Program-made: the position numbers and the translations under genes
Notes under the pieces: model-generated
What the model saw: the letters and a program-made list of their open reading frames with translations, nothing else
Told to the model about the DNA's origin: nothing
Databases searched by the model: none
Assembly: GCA_031283825.1 (NCBI GenBank)
Contig: JAITAZ010000451.1
Location: 1-6,963 of the forward strand
DNA: 6,963 nt
Reading direction: 5' to 3'
Source: Planctomycetaceae bacterium
GTDB taxonomy: Bacteria > Planctomycetota > Planctomycetia > Pirellulales > Thermoguttaceae
Shown: in pieces, positions 6,856 through 6,963 of the stretch
Numbering within the stretch: position 1 is the stretch's first letter
How the letters are laid out: each line of letters begins with the position of its first letter

Positions 6856-6900
6856 GTCCCCAGTGTCCCCTAAGTCCCCTTTGTCCCCAATGTCCCCCCC
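6856..6900 (-). repeat. Tandem array of five GTCCCCNNN units, inverted relative to 6693-6737
   Basis: Five exact 9-bp periods read GTCCCCAGT, GTCCCCTAA, GTCCCCTTT, GTCCCCAAT and GTCCCCCCC. The core is the reverse complement of GGGGAC in the array at 6693-6737. Two variable triplets (AAT and TAA) are the reverse complements of ATT and TTA there, consistent with the arrays being inverted copies that lost or gained units. Confidence 0.9.
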
Positions 6901-6963
6901 AAAAAATAATATGGTTCTTAAACAATTGTTAGGAAAAATTTAGGTTATCAAAAAGTAACAAAA

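Larger units (their letters stand above)
6138..6873. mobile_element. Composite 736-bp palindrome, MITE-like, without transposase
   Basis: The left half (6138-6395) and right half (6566-6873) are imperfect reverse complements around a 170-nt AT-rich loop (6396-6565). Inside to outside, the arms contain a highly conserved 97-bp pair (6299-6395 / 6566-6662), a diverged AT-rich stretch with GGGGAC/GTCCCC arrays, a conserved 49-bp pair (6159-6207 / 6804-6852, 4 mismatches) and terminal TTAGGGGAC (6138-6146) pairing with GTCCCCTAA (6865-6873). The right half is about 50 bp longer because of extra 9-bp units and a 20-odd-base insertion near 6663-6685. No reading frame encodes a transposase, so it would be moved in trans, or it arose by inverted duplication of smaller repeats. 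No target-site duplication was identified. If transcribed, it would fold into a very long hairpin RNA. Confidence 0.75.
6691..6900 (-). repeat. Right outer module of the palindrome, bounded by two five-unit 9-bp arrays
   Basis: This is the inverted counterpart of 6138-6290. It is bounded by (GGGGACNNN)5 at 6693-6737 and (GTCCCCNNN)5 at 6856-6900, with 118 bases between. The two arrays can pair with each other, so the module can fold alone as well as with the left module. The array extends 27 bases past the end of homology with the left module, so the true element border may be 6900. Confidence 0.7.

Noticed and set aside
6693..6900. CRISPR array
   Set aside because: The repeat unit is 9 bp with 3-bp variable positions, far too short for repeats and spacers, and no cas gene is present.
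6138..6963. Degenerate transposase gene within the palindrome
   Set aside because: Every frame is broken by frequent stops and no catalytic motif or conserved protein segment could be read.

Overview
The window looks like a low-GC bacterial chromosome, most plausibly a member of the Planctomycetota. This is an inference from two things. One is a GlmU-type uridylyltransferase that ends right after its nucleotidyltransferase domain. The other is a very large lipoprotein built of repeated secretin N-terminal (NolW-like) modules with no secretin barrel, a type I associate with planctomycetes. Neither confident gene has a Shine-Dalgarno sequence before its start. No rRNA, tRNA, CRISPR array or transposase gene was found.

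Layout. Bases 2-73 probably hold the last 23 codons of a + strand gene, followed by a hairpin with a T-run (114-175) that looks like its terminator. A GlmU-like UDP-GlcNAc pyrophosphorylase follows on + (230-1009). It converges with the 1402-residue lipoprotein gene on - (5601-1393). The gap between them holds a GC-rich cluster of nested hairpins and direct repeats (1125-1296, REP/BIME-like) and a weak terminator candidate for the lipoprotein gene. The lipoprotein has a lipobox, a long disordered Asn/Ser/Thr/Pro linker, an STN-like domain, about seven NolW-like modules interrupted by two low-complexity insertions (one with a coiled coil), and a Gly/Phe/Asn-rich tail.

Bases 5602-6963 carry no convincing gene. 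Their main content is a composite palindrome of about 740-760 bp (6138-6873, or to 6900). An inner pair of 97-bp arms (4 mismatches) carries repeated CGGATAAT motifs around a 170-nt AT-rich loop. It is flanked by inverted outer modules bounded by 9-bp-period arrays of GGGGACNNN and GTCCCCNNN. It looks like a nested, non-autonomous (MITE- or REP-like) element.

The two main genes show no sign of working together: one is cytoplasmic cell-envelope precursor synthesis, the other an envelope lipoprotein of unknown partner. One window-wide oddity is that the strand bias of synonymous codon choice flips inside both genes, near 620 and near 2720, as if a block of about 2.1 kb carried the opposite compositional skew to its flanks.
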